A stretch of 64,000 nucleotides of DNA from Arthrobacter sp. PvP023 (GTDB taxonomy: Bacteria > Actinomycetota > Actinomycetes > Actinomycetales > Micrococcaceae): contig NZ_JAFIBI010000001.1 in assembly GCF_017832975.1 (NCBI RefSeq), forward strand, positions 1 to 64,000, written 5' to 3'. Shown in pieces: positions 15,605 to 24,741 of this stretch. Made by a program: the position numbers and the translations under genes. Under the pieces are notes generated by a model. That model worked only from the letters and a program-made list of their open reading frames with translations, ran no database searches and had not been told where the DNA came from. Numbering within the stretch: the first letter of the stretch is position 1; each line of letters opens with the position of its first letter.

Positions 15605-16849
15605 TTAATGAGCAGCCGACGGGAATTGCCGCACCAGTTCGCGGCCGTAGTCGTTGCCGTTGGGCGTGCGCAGGACGGTGTGCATGTGGAATGGCGCAGG
15701 CTCATCGTTGCTGAGGAAGACGCCCGTGTGGTGGTCCAGTTCCATCAACACCACCGGGCTCTGCAGCCGGAAGTAGAAGGCCTCCTGCCCCTCCCGGCCG
15801 CCGATCCAGCTGAACCAGCTCTCGCCGTAGTGCTCCTGGATCTCCCTGCGCCGCGCGGCCCTGGGTCCGTCCGGTAGATAGGCGATGAAATCCTCCACCA
15901 CGTCATCCAGCACGGCTAGCGCCTGGGGCGGCAATGAGCTGACCGCAATGCCCTCGTAAGGAATCACCCGGTTGTCCTGGAAGCAGCCGCCCAGGTGCCG
16001 TTCGTCCCCGGGGTGGATCCGTCCCTCCGGCATGGCCGGGTCCACCATTGCGGCATAGATGGTTGCTTCGTGGCGGAGTCCCTCGGGCAGGGCACCCATG
16101 AGTTTCCGGGCCAGTGCGATGCGTTCCTTGAAGACTTTCACGCCCCGGTGCGGACCGGCGTCGATGCCATCCGGTTCAGCTCCGAGGAACACGGGTGAGA
16201 TGACCATCTGCGTGCCCGTGACCAAACAGTTGAGCGCCACGTGGTGGCCGAACAGCTGCCAGCCCCACGGTTCATCCTCGGACGGCTCGCCGAAAAGGGC
16301 GAAGTTATAGCTGAACTCATTCATCAGCTGCGGCAGCTCCACCAGTTCACCCAGGAATCCGTTGATCCGCATGAGGTTCCTGGCGAGCTCGAAACCGGCC
16401 GGGCTCAGGCTCGCTTCCACCACCGCCAGGGCCGCATCGCGGAGGGGAGAATCCAGCTCGTCAAGGCGCAGCCCGGTGTCATGCTGCATGAACTCGGGGT
16501 TGGCCCAGCTTTGCCATTCGTGGGCGTCCACGGAGTAGCTCAACCGGGATGCCTGCTCCGGGGTGGCCATCTCGAGCATTTTCCGCCCGGCGGCCACCAT
16601 CGCGGCCGTAGGGGCTTCCTCGCCCGCCCGCGCGGGTGCCAGCGGGTACAGCCCGGGGCGGATGACGCCGTCGTTCGTTACGCCCTTGAACGGTTCCGGG
16701 TAGAGCACCTCCCAGCCTCTGATCATGGGCCCGGCAAAGGAATCCGTCCTGGCGGCATCTGCATAGTCCCGGGCAGTGAGGCCGCGGATTTCGGCCACCC
16801 GCGGATGGTCCGGAGCGAAGAGGAAATCACGGAATGACGGCGCTGACAC
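15605..16849 (-). CDS. DUF3500-family protein, possible aromatic-catabolic enzyme
   Basis: 414 residues from a GTG at 16849 that lies 23 bases inside the upstream monooxygenase gene, so translation is probably coupled. The whole length matches the DUF3500 pattern: WGWQLFGHHVALNC (H202, H203), a central HPGDERHLGGCFQDN, and a C-terminal MELDHHTGVF (H373, H374) followed by FHMHTVLRTPNGNDYG (H388, H390). Clustered histidines suggest a metal site, but no function is known to me for the family. No signal peptide. As last gene of an operon with an aromatic monooxygenase, an FAH-fold hydrolase and an esterase, I infer a role in breaking down the phloroglucinol half of flavonoids. Confidence 0.8.
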   Translation of the reverse strand: MSAPSFRDFLFAPDHPRVAEIRGLTARDYADAARTDSFAGPMIRGWEVLYPEPFKGVTNDGVIRPGLYPLAPARAGEEAPTAAMVAAGRKMLEMATPEQASRLSYSVDAHEWQSWANPEFMQHDTGLRLDELDSPLRDAALAVVEASLSPAGFELARNLMRINGFLGELVELPQLMNEFSYNFALFGEPSEDEPWGWQLFGHHVALNCLVTGTQMVISPVFLGAEPDGIDAGPHRGVKVFKERIALARKLMGALPEGLRHEATIYAAMVDPAMPEGRIHPGDERHLGGCFQDNRVIPYEGIAVSSLPPQALAVLDDVVEDFIAYLPDGPRAARRREIQEHYGESWFSWIGGREGQEAFYFRLQSPVVLMELDHHTGVFLSNDEPAPFHMHTVLRTPNGNDYGRELVRQFPSAAH

Positions 16850-18647
16850 GGGAGTCCCTTTCGTTATGCTGCGTCGGGTTGAGCTGCGAAGAATGTCCGG
16901 GTGCGCTGCCCCAGCCGGCGGCCACGGACAGCGCTGCGGCCGCAGCTTCCGGCACGCTGCCGCGCCAGGCCACGTGCTGGTCGGGGCGGACCAGCACCGC
17001 GTCGGCTCCCCACAGGTCCGCCATCGGCGTCCCGTCGCCGGAAGGCCCGACGGCGGTGACGGTCACCGGGATTCCCCGCCGCTCCGCGGCTTCGAGGACC
17101 GGCGCGAAGACCTGGACTCCAGGCACTCCGCCCAGTACGGCGGCGTCGGCCAGGAGGGTGAAGCCTTGGCCGAGGAGGCTGTAAACGGACGTAGAGTCGT
17201 CCAGCCAGGCATGCGGAAGCAGCGCGCCCGGACTGGCCGAGACGACGTACCGGACGGGGTCCTCAACAGGAACCGGCGAGCCGTCCGGCACCACCAGGGG
17301 CGAATCCCCGTAGCTGTAGCCGAGCACCAGCCCCAGCGAATCGAACTCGCTCTGCTTCACGGCGAGCGCCTGGTAGGCCGCCTGCCGTGCCCGGAGACCG
17401 TCGTCGCCGGCGCGGCGCAGTGCCGGATCAGCGAAATGGTAGGCGAGGGCCTCGCCGTTGTTTGCGGCGTCCCGGATGGTTCGGGCCGCCACCGGACGGC
17501 GTTCCAGCCCGTAGCTGGCCAGGAGTTCCGGGCCGCCCCAGCCTGTGAGGCTGGCCGCGATTTTCCACGCCAGGTTCGCGGCGTCGCCGATGCACGTGTT
17601 GAAGCCGTGGCCGCCCCACGGAGGATTCAGGTGCGCCGCATCGCCCACCAGGAACACGCTGTCGCGGCCGTAGGCGGGGGCCAGGAGCATGCGGGCAGTC
17701 CAAGGGTCCGTGGCCACCACGTCGACGTCCACCTCTGCGCCCACCAGTTCATGGACCATGGCGACGGCGGCATCGACTTCCAGTGCGCCCGCGGCTTCGG
17801 CGTCCACGCCCTGGATGATGGCCCACCAGGTATCGGCGAGATCCATCCGGCCCACCATTCCGGCGGTTTCCCCGCCCACCACCCAGTACTGGACGGCCGG
17901 TGGCAGGGTGATCGCGGAACCCAGGTCCTTGGAGCGGAACATGATGCTGATGTTGGACAGTGCGGCGGAGCCGCCCTCGAGGCGGAGTCCCAGGCTGCGG
18001 CGCACGGCGGAGGACCCGCCGTCGGCACCGATCACGAAGTCGGCAGCGATGGTGCGGGTACGGCCCGCGCCGTCCGCCACCACGACGGCGGTTCCGGGCA
18101 CTGGGGATTCGCGCACGACGGCGGTTCCGGGCACTGGGGATTCGGCAAGAGCAGTTTCGGGGTGAACAGCAACGTCTTCAACGTGCCACCCGGTCAGTAG
18201 GGTGACCAGCGGAGCCTCGGACACCGCCGCGCGGAAGACTTCCTCCAGGACGGGCTGCGGAACCTGCTGGCCGCATTCGGGCTGGGGGCCATAGCGGCCG
18301 GGCACCAGCTGGAAGGCGTGCTTGAAGGTCCGCAGTTCATGGGCGGCGGTGCCCGTGAGGCCGGTGCAGAAGGTCACGTCCTGGGCGTAGTCCACGGGCA
18401 GCGGTGCCGCGGCGCGAAGTGCGTCCGCCAGGCCGAGCCGGCGCAGGTGCGTCATGGTCCGGGCGTTGGTGGTCTTAGCGCGGGGCCGGGCCGGATCCAC
18501 GGACGTCCGCGGCTCGATCACCACACTGGGAATGCCGCGGGAGGCCAGGTCCAGCGAGAGGAAGAGTCCGCTGGGGCCGCCGCCGGAGATCAGTACCTGA
18601 ACCTCCTCCGGCAGCTCCTCAGGGGAGGCGGAATTCAACGTGGCCAT
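16827..18647 (-). CDS. FAD-dependent aromatic monooxygenase (PheA/TfdB type)
   Basis: 606 residues from the ATG at 18647, which shares one base with the stop of the FAH gene (TGATG). FAD-binding motifs are in order: VLISGGGPSGLFLSL near residue 20, the DG motif VIGADGGSSAVRRSLG, and the GD motif FLVGDAAHLNPPWGGHGFN. The C-terminal region with VLVRPDQHVAWRG is the thioredoxin-like domain of phenol 2-monooxygenase relatives. It should hydroxylate a phenolic ring with NAD(P)H and O2 in the cytoplasm; phloroglucinol, its carboxylate or protocatechuate are candidates from context. An 11-residue stretch is duplicated before the DG motif. Confidence 0.85.
   Translation of the reverse strand: MATLNSASPEELPEEVQVLISGGGPSGLFLSLDLASRGIPSVVIEPRTSVDPARPRAKTTNARTMTHLRRLGLADALRAAAPLPVDYAQDVTFCTGLTGTAAHELRTFKHAFQLVPGRYGPQPECGQQVPQPVLEEVFRAAVSEAPLVTLLTGWHVEDVAVHPETALAESPVPGTAVVRESPVPGTAVVVADGAGRTRTIAADFVIGADGGSSAVRRSLGLRLEGGSAALSNISIMFRSKDLGSAITLPPAVQYWVVGGETAGMVGRMDLADTWWAIIQGVDAEAAGALEVDAAVAMVHELVGAEVDVDVVATDPWTARMLLAPAYGRDSVFLVGDAAHLNPPWGGHGFNTCIGDAANLAWKIAASLTGWGGPELLASYGLERRPVAARTIRDAANNGEALAYHFADPALRRAGDDGLRARQAAYQALAVKQSEFDSLGLVLGYSYGDSPLVVPDGSPVPVEDPVRYVVSASPGALLPHAWLDDSTSVYSLLGQGFTLLADAAVLGGVPGVQVFAPVLEAAERRGIPVTVTAVGPSGDGTPMADLWGADAVLVRPDQHVAWRGSVPEAAAAALSVAAGWGSAPGHSSQLNPTQHNERDSRVSAVIP
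18082..18147. repeat. 33-base in-frame tandem duplication in the monooxygenase gene
   Basis: The stretch from 18082 recurs 33 bases later from 18115, with ACGACGGCGGTTCCGGGCAC as the shared first 20 bases. It duplicates the peptide ESPVPGTAVV in a probable surface loop. Confidence 0.9.
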
Positions 18648-19576
18648 CAGGCACGGCCACGGAGTGAGATGTCGCCGACAGGGGTCGTCAGAGTTCCCAG
18701 GCGGTCGATTTCGACCTCGACGGTGTCGCCGGGCTGGAGCAGCCACTGCGGGGTCCGGGCGTAGCCCACGCCCTCCGGGGTTCCGGTGGCGATCACATCC
18801 CCGGGGTGGAGGGTGAACGTCTGGCTGATCAGCGAAATGATTTCCGGCACCGGGAAGATCATGTCCCGCGTGTTGCCGTTCTGGACCTCGGTGCCGTTTA
18901 CCCGGGTGCGGACCTGCAGGCCGTCCCGGAGGTCGCCCACCTCATCACGGCTGACGAGCGGCCCCAGCGGACCGCTGAAGTCGCCGTTCTTGCCCAGGGT
19001 CCACTGGGAGGTGAGCTTCTGGGCCCGGCGGGAGGTGATGTCGTTAAAAGTGGAGTAGCCAAAGACCGAGTCGCCCGCTTCGGCCTCATCAGCTGATTCC
19101 ACCCGCCGGCCGATGTACGCTGCCACTTCGCCTTCCCAGTCCAGGCCATCCTCACCGGCGGGCACCGGGACCGTCACGTTCCCGACCGACAGCGAGGCCG
19201 TCCAGCGCCCGAACAGCGTGGGGTACGGGGGAAGGTCCTGGTCCTTGTAGCTGCCCTCCGCGGCGTGGGCCTTGTAGTTGAGGCCCACGCAAATGACCCG
19301 GGCCGATGCGGGCACCAGGGGCACCTCGGTGACGCTGCCGCGCTCAAGCCAACCGTCCTCGGACTGTGAGACGGCGGACAATGAGGAGTCGGACTGTGAG
19401 ACGGCGGAAGGTGAGGCGCCGGGCTGCAAGGTGCCGGCCGTCAGCGAGACGGACTTGTCCTGCCAGCCGGCGGCGTCCGCCCAGAACTCGCCCACGGGCG
19501 CCAGGGGGAAGACGCGGGAATCCGCCAGGGCCGCTGCCCAGGATTCCCCGCGGTGGTTGATGCCGATGTACTGCAT
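18647..19576 (-). CDS. Fumarylacetoacetate hydrolase-fold protein
   Basis: 309 residues. The FAH core is evident: VICVGLNYKAHAAEG, the metal-binding acidic cluster DWEGEVAAYIGR (E-x-E), FGYSTFNDITSRRAQ, and the C-terminal GDVIATGTPEGVGY. Family enzymes cleave C-C bonds of 2,4-diketo acids or isomerise/decarboxylate ring-cleavage products in the cytoplasm using Mg or Mn. The N-terminal region contains a duplicated Ser-rich insert (SAVSQSD/SAVSQSE). It lies between an esterase and the monooxygenase with a one-base overlap downstream, so it is probably a late step of the same aromatic pathway. Confidence 0.85.
   Translation of the reverse strand: MQYIGINHRGESWAAALADSRVFPLAPVGEFWADAAGWQDKSVSLTAGTLQPGASPSAVSQSDSSLSAVSQSEDGWLERGSVTEVPLVPASARVICVGLNYKAHAAEGSYKDQDLPPYPTLFGRWTASLSVGNVTVPVPAGEDGLDWEGEVAAYIGRRVESADEAEAGDSVFGYSTFNDITSRRAQKLTSQWTLGKNGDFSGPLGPLVSRDEVGDLRDGLQVRTRVNGTEVQNGNTRDMIFPVPEIISLISQTFTLHPGDVIATGTPEGVGYARTPQWLLQPGDTVEVEIDRLGTLTTPVGDISLRGRA
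19359..19408. repeat. 30-base-period in-frame duplication in the FAH gene
   Basis: TCGGACTGTGAGACGGCGGA occurs at 19359-19378 and 19389-19408. It encodes the duplicated SAVSQS peptide in the N-terminal linker. Confidence 0.9.
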
Positions 19577-19648
19577 GTGGAGCCTTTCAGGTCTAGCCCG
19601 GGCACAAGGAATGCCGGTCAGGCTGGGTTCAAGTCAGGACGTGCAACG

Positions 19649-20497
19649 TCAGGAAGCCTGGGCTTGCCTGCGGAAAAAATCGATGGTGGCGTCCAGGACC
19701 TTCTCTGCCGCTGCCGGGCTCTTGTCCGGCAGCAGCCACATGTGGTCGGCGCCGTCAATGAGGTGAAGTTCGACGTCGGCCCCGGCAGCTCCCAGCGCCG
19801 CGGCAAACGAGGTGGACTGCGCCGGCGGAACGAACCGGTCAGCGGTGCCGTGGGCCAGGAAAAACGGCGGGGCGTTTCCGCCGACGTAGCTCAGCGGGCT
19901 CGCGGCTGCTGCCTTGTCCGGGGCATCAGCCGGCTGCGCCCCGATGAGGAGTGCCTCCCGGGAACCGGGGTCGTCTGCCGTTGCGACGGCGTCGGGCAGG
20001 GCCTGCGCTCCCATCCGGACCAAATCGGTGGGCGGGTACCAGGCGGCGACGGCGGCAACCGCTCCGGCCGGGGCACCGGAACCGTCCGCGCCCAGGCCCA
20101 CCAGGCAGGCAAGGTGGCCGCCGGCGGAATCACCCCACGCATAGATCCTGCCGGGGTCGACGTGGAACTCCGCCGCGTTGGCCCGCAGCCAGGACACTGC
20201 CGCCGTGGCGTCTTCCAGCTGGGCGGGAAACACGGCCTGCGAGGACAGGCGGTAGTCCGCCGACACCACGACGAATCCGGCCGCCGCGACACGCTCAAAG
20301 GGAGTCAGCGAAAACCCGTCCGTGACCGGGCCGAGGGATGAACGCTCACCCACCCGCCAGCCGCCGCCATGGAAATGCACAACGGCCGGCATCGGGCCGT
20401 GGGAGGTTCCCTCCGCTGGCAGGTAAAGGTCCAGCAGCAACGGCAACCCGCCGGGACGCGAAAACTCGATCCCCTTCAGGACTTGTCCTGCAGTCAT
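19649..20497 (-). CDS. Alpha/beta-hydrolase esterase (HGGG/GDSAGG type)
   Basis: 282 residues from the ATG at 20497 (GGAG six bases upstream); an ATG at 20509 is the alternative. The oxyanion-hole HFHGGGWRVG, nucleophile elbow AWGDSAGG, acid in AHGTADRFVPP and histidine in DGADHMWLLP form a complete hormone-sensitive-lipase/BD-FAE-like set. No signal peptide, so cytoplasmic. It is the first gene of the operon esterase-FAH-monooxygenase-DUF3500, preceded by operator site B. Hydrolysis of the quercetinase depside product is a reasonable but unproven role. Confidence 0.85.
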   Translation of the reverse strand: MTAGQVLKGIEFSRPGGLPLLLDLYLPAEGTSHGPMPAVVHFHGGGWRVGERSSLGPVTDGFSLTPFERVAAAGFVVVSADYRLSSQAVFPAQLEDATAAVSWLRANAAEFHVDPGRIYAWGDSAGGHLACLVGLGADGSGAPAGAVAAVAAWYPPTDLVRMGAQALPDAVATADDPGSREALLIGAQPADAPDKAAAASPLSYVGGNAPPFFLAHGTADRFVPPAQSTSFAAALGAAGADVELHLIDGADHMWLLPDKSPAAAEKVLDATIDFFRRQAQAS

Positions 20498-20588
20498 CAA
20501 CGACTCCATCCGTTGCCATGGCCGGTATCAGGATCGATCCGGCGTCTCCCCTAAGCCTGCTGGACGGAATGCCCGCTGGAAACGGGAA

Positions 20589-20605
20589 TTTTCAATCATT
20601 GGAAC
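20589..20605 (-). promoter_or_regulatory. IclR-type operator, site B (esterase-FAH-monooxygenase-DUF3500 operon)
   Basis: Reads GTTCCAATGATTGAAAA on the minus strand. It ends about 80-92 bases before the esterase start and overlaps the stop codon of the upstream hydrolase gene. The TTGAAA half could be a -35 element. Confidence 0.55.
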
Positions 20606-21585
20606 GGCTTCGCGGAACCCACTTCGTCCGCCAGGAACTGCAGGCCGCGCCGGACGATTCCCAGTCCGGCCGAGTGGTTCAGATACCCGTGCGTGGCGCC
20701 GGGCTCCAGCCTGTGCTCCACGGGGATCCCTGCGGCCCGGAGACCGCCAATGAACAGCTCGGCGGACTGGCGCAAGTCGTCGTATTCGGACACCAGGACG
20801 GCGGCCGGCGGCAGTCCGGCCGGATCCGCATGCCCGGGCATGGCGTAGGAGGATGCCATCAGGAGGGGGCCTCCGATGTAGTTCTCCACCATGGCGCGGC
20901 AATCGTCGGCCGTGAAGCGGAGGATCGGTGGAAGTCCGGCCATGCGGGCAGCTTCCGGTTCCCCTGATTCGGGCAGTTCCGCGTGCAGGAAAGGGTAGGC
21001 CAGCACCAGCTTTGCAGGCAACTGGTGGCCCGAATCCTTGAGGTACAGGGCGGCGCCGACTGCCAGGTTGCCGCCGGCGCTGGCTCCGCCCAGGCACAGT
21101 GTGCGGGGCTCAGCTCCCAGCTCCTCGGCGTGCTCCACTGCCCACAGCCAGGCCGCCAGGACATCCTCATGCGGCACCGGAAAATGCACGCCGTCGCGGG
21201 CGAGCCGGTAGTCCACGGACAGCACGATTCCGCCGCTCCTGGCGGCCACTTCCCGCGCCAGCTGGTCGGCTTCCCGCATGTCCAGCCCGCCCCCGGCGAA
21301 ACCGCCGCCGTGCAACCACACGAGGGCGGGAAGGCCGCCGTCAGAAACGCCGTCTGCTGCAGCGCCTCCGTCGGACGGACCGCCGTAAATGCGGACCGGC
21401 ACCGGGCCGTTGGGGCCAGGTACGTCCACGGTCCGGACCGCGACGTCGGGCGCCTGATACGGGGCCGTGCCGGCGCTGAAGGCCTCCAGCCGCTGCTGGC
21501 CCGAGGGATCTCCAAGGAGCTCGGCAAAGGAGCCGGCGCCGGCCACGTGGTGCATGAGGCCGGCCAGCTCCGGATCCAGGCTCAT
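20596..21585 (-). CDS. Alpha/beta-hydrolase (HSL family, HGGG/GASAGG)
   Basis: 329 residues. VWLHGGGFAGG gives the oxyanion hole, LGGASAGGNLA the nucleophile elbow, SEYDDLRQS the acid and GATHGYLNH the histidine, the abhydrolase_3 pattern of short-chain ester hydrolases. Its ATG overlaps the stop of the GH78 gene by four bases (ATGA), so the two are coupled. No export signal is visible. It may remove acyl groups from glycosides or cleave aromatic esters; the exact substrate is unknown. Confidence 0.85.
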   Translation of the reverse strand: MSLDPELAGLMHHVAGAGSFAELLGDPSGQQRLEAFSAGTAPYQAPDVAVRTVDVPGPNGPVPVRIYGGPSDGGAAADGVSDGGLPALVWLHGGGFAGGGLDMREADQLAREVAARSGGIVLSVDYRLARDGVHFPVPHEDVLAAWLWAVEHAEELGAEPRTLCLGGASAGGNLAVGAALYLKDSGHQLPAKLVLAYPFLHAELPESGEPEAARMAGLPPILRFTADDCRAMVENYIGGPLLMASSYAMPGHADPAGLPPAAVLVSEYDDLRQSAELFIGGLRAAGIPVEHRLEPGATHGYLNHSAGLGIVRRGLQFLADEVGSAKPFQ

Positions 21586-24209
21586 GGGCGTGCCGCGAGC
21601 TCGGGAGCCCTGCCAGCGCCGTGGGGCTGCGCCGCGACGCAGCTGAACGAATGCGTTCCGGAGCCTACCTCGTGGGCGCTCCCCTCAGCGTCGGGCAGCA
21701 CCACAATGGCTGTGCAGCCGGCCGGCACCGTCACCTGCAGGGTGAACTCCGGGCCGGCCAGGTCCCAGCGGACCGCGGCAATCCCGTAGGGCGTCTCGTG
21801 CCGGGCCTGTGCCCAGTCCAGTCCGCCGCCGGGCCGGGGACGGACCAGGAGCTTCCGGTAGCCCGGTTCAGCCGGTGCCAGTCCCGCGAGGCTGCGGTGC
21901 ATCCAGTCGGCCACCGCACCCAGGGCGTAGTGGTTGAAGGACGTCATCTCGCCTTCGTTGATGCTGCCGTCCGGAAGCATGGAATCCCAGCGTTCCCAGA
22001 TAGTGGTGGCACCCATGGTCACGGGGTAGAGCCAGGACGGGCATTCCGTCTGGAGCAGCAGGCTGTAGGCCGCCGCCGTGTAGCCGTGGTCGGTCAGCGC
22101 GTCGCACACCAGCGGTGTCCCCACGAAGCCGGTGGCGATGCGGTAGCCATCGGCCTCCACTGCCGCAGCCAGGCCGGCGGCAGCCACGGCTTCCTCCCCG
22201 CCTTCCAGCAGTCCGAAGCTCAACGCCACGGCGTAGGCCGTCTGGGTGGGCGGGAGCAGCTCGCCGCCGTCGGCAATGTATCGCTCGCGGAACACCGCAG
22301 CAGCCCGCTGCGAAAGCTCAGCCAGGGCGGCGGAGTCCTCCCCCAGCAGCTCCGCGGCCTCGCCGGCCACGCGGGCCGAGTACGCCAGGTAGGCCTGGGC
22401 CACCAGCTGCCACGGCGTCCGGGCAGCGCCTGGTTCGTTCGGGGGCGCCGCCGGATCCAGCCAATCACCGAACTGGAAGCCCTGTTCGAACCACAGCTCC
22501 GGTCCGGCGGCCCCGGCAGCAGCCTCCAGCCATGCGATCATTCCCGGCAGCTGCCGTCGCAGGAACTCCAGGTCGCCGGTGCGCTGGTACAGCACCCAGG
22601 GAACCAGCACGGCCGCGTCACCCCACGCGGCCATCACCGGGCGGACAGGAAACGGCGGCTTGTCGAACGTTACTTCGGGGACAACCAGCGGCGGAGGTCC
22701 GTCGGTACCTTGCTCGGCGGCCAGGTCCTTCAGCCAGGACGCTGTGAAGCCTGGGATCCGGTAGAGGAAGGACGCCGTTGCTGCGAAAATCTGGAAGTCG
22801 CCCGTCCAGCCGAGCCGCTCGTTGCGCTGCGGGCAGTCCGTTGGCACATCAACGAAGTTTCCGCGCATGCCCCACACCACGTTGGAATGGAGCTGGTTCA
22901 GCATGGGGTCGGAACATTCGAAGGAACCGGTCCGCACCAGGTCTGAGTGAACGACGACGGCCGTGAACGCCCCCGGGTCCAGGGCACCTGGCCAGCCGGA
23001 CACCTCCACATAACGGAAGCCGTGGATGGTGAACTCGGGCTCCCAGACTTCCTCGCGACCCCCGCGCAGTATGTACCGGTCGGTCTGCTTGGCGACCCGC
23101 AGGGGCCTGGTGCCCAGTTCTCCGTGTTCCAGGACTTCGGCGTGGCGCAGGACCAGCTCCGTGCCGGCTTCTCCGCTGACCCGGAGGCGTACGTGGCCCA
23201 CCAGGTCCTGGCCGAAGTCCAGGATGGTCTTCCCGGACGGTGTGCCCAGCACGGCGCGCACGGGCAGCTCCTCGGTGGCCCGCACCGGAGGACCGTCCGG
23301 GGCCACCAGCACCGACGCATCGAAGTCCTCCACGACGGCGGGGTCCAGGGCGGCATCCTCAGACCCTGCCCAGCCGCCGTCCTCCAGCCGGGCGTCATAC
23401 GTTTCGCCGTTGTAGAGATCGGCCCCGAGCACCGGGCTCCTGCCTGCCAGCCAGGAGCTGTCGGTTCCGATGACCGTGATCCGGCCGCCGTCGTCGGCAA
23501 ATTCCAGTTGGGCGATCGCCGCGGTGCGGTCACCGTAGGTGTTGCGCTTGTCCTGGAACCCCAGATAGCCGCGCCACCAGCCGTCGGCGAGTTCGAGTCC
23601 GATGACATTGGTGCCGGGCCGCAGGTAGTCCGTGACGTCGTGGGTCTGGTAGCGGAGGCGGTGGTGGTAGCTGGTCCAGCCCGGCGCCAGGCGGTCGCTG
23701 CCCACGCGCCGGCCGTTGATCGAGGCGACGTAAACCCCGTGGGCGCTGGCGTAGAGGCGTGCGGAAGCCACCGGGCCGGTGACGTCGAACGTCCGGCTCA
23801 GCCGGGAGGCGGGTTCCGTGTCCTCGCTCGCTTCGTCCCGGGCCGGCCGGATCATCGCCGCCTGCCAGTCCGTGGGGTTCAGGAGCCCGGCTTCGACGTG
23901 GGTGACGGGGCCCCATTCGGAGGGACCGCCGTCGTCGTTGCCCCACACGCGCACCCGTGCGGCGACGCGCTGGCGGCTCTGCAGCGGCGGTGCCGGCCAC
24001 GGCTGGAGGAGCTGTCCGGCGGATTCGGTCCGGCCATAGCTCGCCAAGCTGCCTTCGTCGGGGCCGAGCTCCAGCTCGTAGGCGGCCTGCACCCAGTCCG
24101 GTGTTTCGGTGCTGACCTGCCAGGACAGCCGCGGCCGGCTTTCACCGATGCCGAAAGGCTCCTCATGGTGCTCGAAGCGGAGGGCGGAGAGGCGGGATGG
24201 TTGAGTCAA
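21582..24209 (-). CDS. GH78 alpha-L-rhamnosidase (first copy)
   Basis: 875 residues from a TTG at 24209; no better start is nearby. N-terminal beta domains (FGIGESRPRLSWQV to about residue 390) precede the (alpha/alpha)6 barrel. The barrel carries [20 protein letters not shown] with the conserved acidic residues, and later TTIWERWDSMLPDG with the presumed catalytic base. No signal peptide, so it acts on imported rhamnosides. Operator site C ends 81 bases upstream, and an esterase follows with a four-base overlap. Together with the second GH78 and the GH1 enzyme, it fits rutinoside or quercitrin deglycosylation. Confidence 0.9.
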   Translation of the reverse strand: MTQPSRLSALRFEHHEEPFGIGESRPRLSWQVSTETPDWVQAAYELELGPDEGSLASYGRTESAGQLLQPWPAPPLQSRQRVAARVRVWGNDDGGPSEWGPVTHVEAGLLNPTDWQAAMIRPARDEASEDTEPASRLSRTFDVTGPVASARLYASAHGVYVASINGRRVGSDRLAPGWTSYHHRLRYQTHDVTDYLRPGTNVIGLELADGWWRGYLGFQDKRNTYGDRTAAIAQLEFADDGGRITVIGTDSSWLAGRSPVLGADLYNGETYDARLEDGGWAGSEDAALDPAVVEDFDASVLVAPDGPPVRATEELPVRAVLGTPSGKTILDFGQDLVGHVRLRVSGEAGTELVLRHAEVLEHGELGTRPLRVAKQTDRYILRGGREEVWEPEFTIHGFRYVEVSGWPGALDPGAFTAVVVHSDLVRTGSFECSDPMLNQLHSNVVWGMRGNFVDVPTDCPQRNERLGWTGDFQIFAATASFLYRIPGFTASWLKDLAAEQGTDGPPPLVVPEVTFDKPPFPVRPVMAAWGDAAVLVPWVLYQRTGDLEFLRRQLPGMIAWLEAAAGAAGPELWFEQGFQFGDWLDPAAPPNEPGAARTPWQLVAQAYLAYSARVAGEAAELLGEDSAALAELSQRAAAVFRERYIADGGELLPPTQTAYAVALSFGLLEGGEEAVAAAGLAAAVEADGYRIATGFVGTPLVCDALTDHGYTAAAYSLLLQTECPSWLYPVTMGATTIWERWDSMLPDGSINEGEMTSFNHYALGAVADWMHRSLAGLAPAEPGYRKLLVRPRPGGGLDWAQARHETPYGIAAVRWDLAGPEFTLQVTVPAGCTAIVVLPDAEGSAHEVGSGTHSFSCVAAQPHGAGRAPELAARP

Positions 24210-24290
24210 CGTCGGCTCGATTCGTTACGAAGGGGAAGTTTTCAGGCTTCCCCCAGCGTCCCGGGAACGGCCCTGGGCCCGCTAGCGGAG

Positions 24291-24306
24291 TTTCATTGAC
24301 TGGAAA
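24291..24306 (-). promoter_or_regulatory. IclR-type operator, site C (first GH78 operon)
   Basis: Reads TTTCCAGTCAATGAAA on the minus strand, 81 bases before the GH78 start. The spacing equals that of site A. Confidence 0.6.
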
Positions 24307-24333
24307 CCGTGTCCCTGGAGCCCTCGAATCCGC

Positions 24334-24693
24334 CTAGTCCACGCAAAGACAGAAAGGGTGGCCGGCAGGATCCAGGAAAACACGGAACGTGGTGCCGGGC
24401 TGCGTCTCCGCCTTGGTGGCCCCGAGCTTGACGGCCTCCTTTTCGCCTTCGTCCAGGTCCTGCACCATCAGGTCGAGGTGCATCTGCTGGGGAACGGCCT
24501 GGCCCGGCCATTCCGGCGCCCGGTACTCCTCGACCTGCTGGAAGGAAATGCAGTTGCTGCCGTCGTCGGGTCGGATCTCGGCCCAATCGCCGTCATCCTT
24601 CACGTTCCAGCCAAGCAGGGCAGCGTAAAAGTCCGCCAGGGCACGGGCGTCGGGGCAGTCAATAACTAAACCTGGGTAGCGTGCGATAGCCAT
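24334..24693 (-). CDS. VOC/glyoxalase-family protein
   Basis: 119 residues with the two beta-alpha-beta-beta-beta modules of the vicinal-oxygen-chelate superfamily: YPGLVIDCPDARALADFYAALLGW at the start, HLDLMVQDLDEGEKEAVKLGA in the middle and FLDPAGHPFCLC at the end. The function of such small members is diverse (lyases, dioxygenases, resistance) and cannot be assigned here. It lies 48 bases after the esterase at 24742 with no terminator between, so it may be the last gene of the transporter-rhamnosidase operon. Confidence 0.8.
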   Translation of the reverse strand: MAIARYPGLVIDCPDARALADFYAALLGWNVKDDGDWAEIRPDDGSNCISFQQVEEYRAPEWPGQAVPQQMHLDLMVQDLDEGEKEAVKLGATKAETQPGTTFRVFLDPAGHPFCLCVD

Positions 24694-24741
24694 ATCGGCA
24701 TGCTACCGCCCGCCGTCAGCCCTGTCTTCAATCCCGCGGGC

